This document shows positions 58,700 through 64,000 of a DNA stretch of 64,000 bases, one piece after another. The stretch is from Trochalopteron elliotii (Eukaryota > Chordata > Aves > Passeriformes > Leiothrichidae), in assembly GCA_024734555.1 (NCBI GenBank), contig JANPWX010000010.1, forward strand, positions 2,012,078 through 2,076,077. The letters are read 5' to 3'. The notes below the pieces were generated by a model. It was not told the origin of the DNA, made no database searches, and saw only the letters and a list, made by a program, of their open reading frames with translations. Each line of letters starts with the position of its first letter. Position 1 is the stretch's first letter. The position numbers were made by a program, and so were the translations under genes.

Positions 58700-59883
58700 C
58701 TGTCAACAGAAGAAAGAATGAATAAAACCCAATTCCTTAGAATAAACAGCAATACTAGATATCTAATATGTAACATATACAGAACTTTTAAAACAATGTG
58801 CCTCCTTAGACTAAGTTAGTATAAATAACTTTATTAAGAGACTCCAATAGCCCAAAACTAAACCTGCTGATTTCATGCTAAAATGAAATCCAATGACTTC
58901 TAGGTCATAAACTAAAAGAATTCTGAATGGAGCAGAGCTGATTTGGGTTAATTATTTAACTTTCTGGACTCTGCCATGGCACCCAAATGATATAAACATT
59001 AGTTTTCAAGCCTACCTAAAACTGACCATGGCCTTGCCTCTATGTTCTGGAAAAGGATCTTTGCAACATGGCTGAAGCTGTGAAGGCTGAACTGCAGGAA
59101 CACAAGACTTGTTTATCAAAGGAGAAACTTTATCTTGGTTTTATTTATTTACAAAGACACCCTCTAGATTCAGACATATTATATATCCAAAGGAGACTGA
59201 AACTTGCAACTCACACATAGCACTAAACACTCAGCAACACTTATCTTGTTCCCTTTGCCCATCCAAGGTCACTAGTGCAGACACAGAAACTTATCAGAAA
59301 TAAAGAATGCTACATACAATCACTTTGTCATTATTATTTCAATAGCTGAATAGAAAGCAACAGAAAGAAAATTTTAAAAAATAACTCTGTAATGTTCCCT
59401 CTATATAAATACTCCAATTGACTAATTCAGACAGGAACTATCCAATGACTTTGTTTTTGTCACTTAACCAATTAGTATTGATGACTCAATCTCTCTAAAG
59501 GCCAAGAAAAAATTAACTTTTTTTTCCCCAATTATTATCTGCCCAGTGTAGTGCTCCTTTATCAAGACTTGCAATTAAACTTCCTCCTTGATCTGTTTGC
59601 AGCCTTTGGCACTGTTATCAACACCTCTTTCCTCTTTGCCTGTGTGCTTTGGCAGCTTCAGGTTTGCCCCTTCCACTTACAGGACCAATCACTCATTTCA
59701 GTATTAAGCACCCTACAGCTTTGACAGAGTGGGGGAAAACAAACCTTGCCTAATGGATATCTCAGACACATTCCCTGGTAAACTTTCAGCTTATTATGTC
59801 TGACTTACTTTTACCTTCCATTGTCTTGCAATAAGATCCCTTTGAATCGAGAGCCATTTCAGCTCCCTTTGATAATTTTTTAA

Positions 59884-60122
59884 AAAATGTTTGTGTATGT
59901 ATATAAATCGTCTGTTTTATTATTATTATTATAAACATTGCTACAAAAGTAATATTATTGAAGTATTACGTATTATTTGTAATGGAACAATATGTGATAC
60001 TTCATATTGTATTACATGCACATATGAATACATGCATATATACACTTAAATAATTTTTCTTTATATATAAACAATTACTTATATATAAATAATATGTTTA
60101 TTATAGATATAATTGTATATAC
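59884..60122. repeat. AT-rich region with (TTA)n run
   Basis: A short TTA trinucleotide run at about 59915-59932, then some 190 bases of TATA-like low-complexity sequence in the first USP33 intron. Confidence 0.85.
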
Positions 60123-61487
60123 AGACTCAAATATGAGTGAGTCTTTTTTAACATCACATTAACAGTTGTTCAACAAAATATTTCAGAACTTATCTCACAA
60201 GACTGAAAATACTACAATAAATTAATCATTTAGGACTTTTTTTTCTAGATGGGACCTGAATTCTCTTCCAGGACCAGTGGCACGACATTTAAAATGCATT
60301 ATTCTAAAACATAAGCTCCAGCTGGAGAAGTATTTCCTCGGTTCAGTGACTGACTGCAATCTATATGCACTGTTACTGAAAGACACTTCAAATAAGGCAA
60401 CAGATTTTCAAGTCAAAACTCCTCAACTTCCAGCATATTAGCAATTCCTCTTTGAACTGTAAGGCTCCCTTTCAGAACAGAAATGGCAACATGAATGCAT
60501 GTTACATCTTCCATAGTTTGCAAATGTTAAAAAAGGACAAGTGAGTTTCAAATAAAGCTCTGAGAACATCAAATGCAGTGAGATGATTTAATACAAATGC
60601 TTTAGAAAGACTGATATAATGGATTAGTAAAGCTTTAGGCTTGATTTTTTTTATGGCAGAAGCTTTCTGAATGCATTATTCCAAGTAATACAAAGCAATG
60701 AATGGAGACTTTACCTCATGCTGCCAGATTTGTATTTAATGTATTTAACTTTTCATAGAAAGAACTGCACAAATCCAAACCTGCAGTCCTGAACAATCCA
60801 AACCCAGGAGTTCTGCTCATGCCAGTTTCTGTTTCTTGGTGCAATCTGCATCTCTTTTCTAATAATCATCAGAAAGGCCAAAGCTGTTCAAACTCATGTC
60901 TCCGTAGATGTGGTCCCTATTCCTGTCCACATGGAGAGCATCTCTTGTGGAAGTGTAGTTCATGTTACAGATTCTTTACATGTCATTACATGAGCAAACC
61001 TGAGTGCCTTTTCACCTTTTGTTAACAAATTTTTACACACCTTCCATTTTGCAGCACTGTGGTAACTCACTCTACTGCCATAACCTTGATAGCATAATAT
61101 ACATAGCTGCAGAAACACATTTTGTAAAATTTTACGTTGAAGTCTAAAACTGTAAAATTAATTCCAAACCATGACTCATCCTTCACCTAAGTCCCAGCAA
61201 GCCCAGGATAGCCCCTCCCTCCCTGACTGACCTTCCTCCATTTCACCACTTCCTACTCCATGTGAAGAGATTGCTTTTCTTCCCCTGCAGCTCATTATCA
61301 CATCTGCTTTTTCACCAGCTTCTGCACTGCATTGGCCTCATCCAAAAATTGTTTTTCTGCATTTTCAGTACTTGAAAAAATATCCAAAATAATCCAACAA
61401 GCCTACATTTGTAGTTTCTCTTACATTCCATTTTATAGTCCTGTTCCAAAGCTGGAGTATATCTCCATGATCCCAGTGAGATCACAC

Positions 61488-61890
61488 AATTATAGAATCA
61501 TTTGGGTTGGAAGAAACCCTAGAGATCATCTGGTTCCAAAGCCTCTACCATGGGCAGGGATGACACTCACCAGGTCAGGTTGCTCAGGGCCCCATCCAGG
61601 CTGGCCTCAGACACTTCCAGGGATGGGGCATCCACAGCTTCTCTGAACAACCTGTTCCAGTGCCTCACCACCCTCACAGTAAAGAATTTCTTCCTAATGT
61701 CTCATCTAAACCTTCCCTCTGAGCTCCAAGCCATTCCCCTTGTTCTATCACTACAGGCCCTTGTGAAAAGTCCTGCTCCAATTCTCTTACAGCCCCTTTA
61801 GGCACTGGAGGTTGTGTAAGGTCTCCCACTCTTCTTTTCTCCTGGCTGAACAGCCCCAACTCTCTCAGCCTGTTTCCACACCAACTGCTC
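61488..61890 (-). mobile_element. CR1 LINE 3' end, 5'-truncated
   Basis: The plus strand reads tagaatcatttgggttggaa at its left end, the reverse complement of the avian CR1 3' tail, followed by cctgttccagtgcct, taaagaatttcttcctaat and aaggtctccc blocks in CR1 order. Sense is therefore minus. It is the best preserved CR1 in the window and lies in the first USP33 intron. Confidence 0.9.
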
Positions 61891-63739
61891 ATGATCACAC
61901 TCATGCATTAAGGTTCTCCTCAAATGCTTCCCACAGATCTGGAAGAGAATTTCTCTCCCAGTTTATCGCCAGCTCTCTCCGTTGTTTCCCCTCAGAGGTT
62001 TCAGTTCACCTATCTCAATGCTTCATACTACCCCACCCCATTAACTGAACCAATTAATGCTCCAAAGTAGGATTTATCAACACGATTTTGCTTTGAGCAT
62101 GCACAGAGTCATACTTCAAAGAATATTCTCTTGAAGTCCAGTCTTGGAGGGTTTTTTGTGTTCCTGACTAGTCTTTTCATTCACCAAGAAAAAAAAAATT
62201 AAGCCATCAGAGAAATGTGGACCATAATCCAAAGCACCATGACCAGTAACCTATTTATTATTCAGTAGAATTCCACAGCATCACAAACTTGTGTGGTGCC
62301 TACCATGGAAGACCTTTCACACCCACAGAAAACTCCCATCAAACACTAAGAGAATTCAACTGATCTCAAAAATTATCTTTGGGTCATATAAGGAACCCAA
62401 TACACCCTAAAGAAACAAAACAGATTTTAAATTCTGTCAAAAATTTTTGGATTAATGATTTCATCTGCCTAGTTACAGTAGTGAACATTTCAACAGATAG
62501 TAAAATAAACAATTATATGTGTTATGTATTCCACTGCTGTTCTAAATATGGAGCCGTTTTAACAGATCATTTTACAGAGTTCAGTAAAGGAATGATGAAG
62601 GAGGATTTTAAGGATAAAAGGATTATTCTGAAGACATCAATTATGTCTTCATTACAGGCTTTTATTATTTTGTCAGCACAGCTCTGAATAACAGCATCTC
62701 AAACCAGTAATCTGTAAGTTCAGGCTTCCTAGTTGCACTCACAGTTATTTTATCAGTGATGCACTGGAACAATTTCATTTAACATTTATTTACATTTCAT
62801 AGCAACAAAGCAAGAGTGACACAGGGTGCAACTTTGTACCTGAACACTTAATTACTTAGAATACTAAAGAGGACTGGAAGTTCAGTAATTACTTATCCTA
62901 TTAATAATCTTCACACTTCAGAAAAAACCCACCAACATTCACTCGAAGCTATAAAACCCCACTGAAGCGACAGCCTTAGGCATATTCAGATTAAGATACA
63001 TATTTTTTATCACTTTTCTAAAAATTTGTGTTATTTTTTAGCAAACTTTACAGAAACTCCCTCAATTACTTTTGTACATGAAAATTATATTTTTATCAAA
63101 CTTAAAATTAGTCTTCTTAGTGTACCAAATTAAGGTTCATCTTTCCTATTTCATGACCTAGGTTCCTTTATATTGCGTCAATCAATAGGTAGTTTTAAAT
63201 TTTATCTCCCAACCCACCGTATTTTTATATTTTTTTAATCTATCAACAATAAACAAGTGCATCCCATTTCTTGGAAAAATGACACCACCAATCCCAGCTC
63301 TAGTAGAGAGCTTACTTTATCTATTTAGCATAAAACCTGGTATTTTCCCACTAAGTGTCATAAATATGCTCAGTAAGCCGGTCAAAGGTGCCTGGTCTTT
63401 CTCCTCAGGCACCAGGAGCTACCCACTCAAGCATGACACAAATTGATAAGTCACTTCCATTACATTTTTTTTTCTGCCCTTACGTACTATTCCCACAGAG
63501 AAAAGACATTTAAAAATATCCTGGAGTTGAGAATATATCCTCTACAGGATTAGACAGTTTTCATTTTATATTGGCTTTCAGGGCATACAGGCGACTCTTT
63601 CGTTTCTTTCTTCCACCACGCTAAATCCTAACTGTGACACCCATTAGCTAACCTCTATATTTCTAAGAGGATTTTCCTAACTCGGGCTTTGCCTAAGCGC
63701 AGGAGAAGCCTACAGTGATTTTCCACTAGGTGATACCCC

Positions 63740-64000
63740 GGACTTTTCCCCCAGGCTGTTCCACCCCTCATAGCCGATGATCAACGCGCATGGGTAACTC
63801 GGGGAGCGAACAGGGCCATTTATCGGGAAATGACCGGGTTTAGGGAGTGCGCGGTATCCACGGTACCGCAGCCGCAGAGCCGCAACTCCAGCAGGGACCT
63901 GCGGAGCTCTGCGGCCGCTTCCAGCCGGCGGGAGGGCGGTCCCGCCCCACACGGCCCCGCTGCCCCGCACCGGGCACCGCCGACCTCCTGCCCCCGTCCA
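63740..64000 (-). promoter_or_regulatory. USP33: CpG island, probable USP33 promoter and first exon region (cut by window end)
   Basis: GC content and CpG density rise sharply after about 63740 and are highest in 63820-64000. GC-box cores (gggcgg, cccgcccc) lie near 63931-63950. It lies 5 kb upstream of the first coding exon, where a non-coding exon 1 would be expected. No donor site could be chosen with confidence, so the first exon is not drawn. Confidence 0.7.

Larger units (their letters stand above)
58700..63739 (-). other. USP33 first intron (5' UTR intron)
   Basis: About 5 kb between the CpG-rich end and the first coding exon. It contains the AT-rich repeat at 59.9-60.1 kb and the CR1 3' end at 61.5-61.9 kb. 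No additional 5' UTR exon could be supported by sequence alone. Confidence 0.6.

Noticed and set aside
63710..63970. 86-codon minus-strand frame rich in Gly, Ala and Arg
   Set aside because: It is a by-product of the CpG-rich promoter region, which has few stop codons; no domain and no homologue recognised.

Overview
The window is vertebrate nuclear DNA, almost certainly from a bird. It contains short GT-AG exons in long AT-rich introns, a CpG-rich promoter at the right edge, CR1 (chicken-repeat) LINE fragments, and a solitary LTR of a type I recall from bird genomes. No Alu, B1 or mammalian L1 was seen. There is no bacterial, plasmid or phage content, and no operons or CRISPR.

The one gene that can be read in full is USP33 (VDU1, VHL-interacting deubiquitinase 1) on the minus strand. 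I traced 23 coding exons from the ATG at 58641 to the TAG at 27003-27005. They join to 2733 nt, that is 910 codons plus a stop, with every junction in phase and every intron GT-AG. Domain order is an N-terminal ZnF-UBP, a USP catalytic domain (Cys162, His641, Asp658) split by a long acidic insert and carrying a four-cysteine zinc ribbon, then two DUSP domains. A non-coding first exon is expected in the CpG-rich end (about 63740-64000) but its donor could not be fixed. A polyadenylation signal candidate lies about 1 kb beyond the stop, at 25986-25991.

Left of USP33 (1 to about 25 kb) no coding exon can be supported. In other vertebrates the gene downstream of USP33, on the same strand, is ZZZ3. 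A CpG-enriched patch at about 14990-15800, interrupted by a 400-base assembly gap (15208-15607), is where the ZZZ3 promoter would be expected. If so, 1-15 kb is the long first intron region of ZZZ3. That is an inference from synteny, not a reading of exons.

Repeats: degraded CR1 copies near 4.6-5.1, 10.3-10.7, 12.0, 25.0 and 42.3 kb, a better preserved CR1 3' end at 61.5-61.9 kb, an LTR at 50.16-50.72 kb in a USP33 intron, and several AT-rich simple repeats. Oddities include a perfect 22-bp inverted repeat whose right arm touches the assembly gap, a possible G-quadruplex, a 26-bp perfect palindrome, and an in-frame alternative splice acceptor in USP33. No new biological system was found; the window looks like an ordinary gene neighbourhood with a few structural curiosities.
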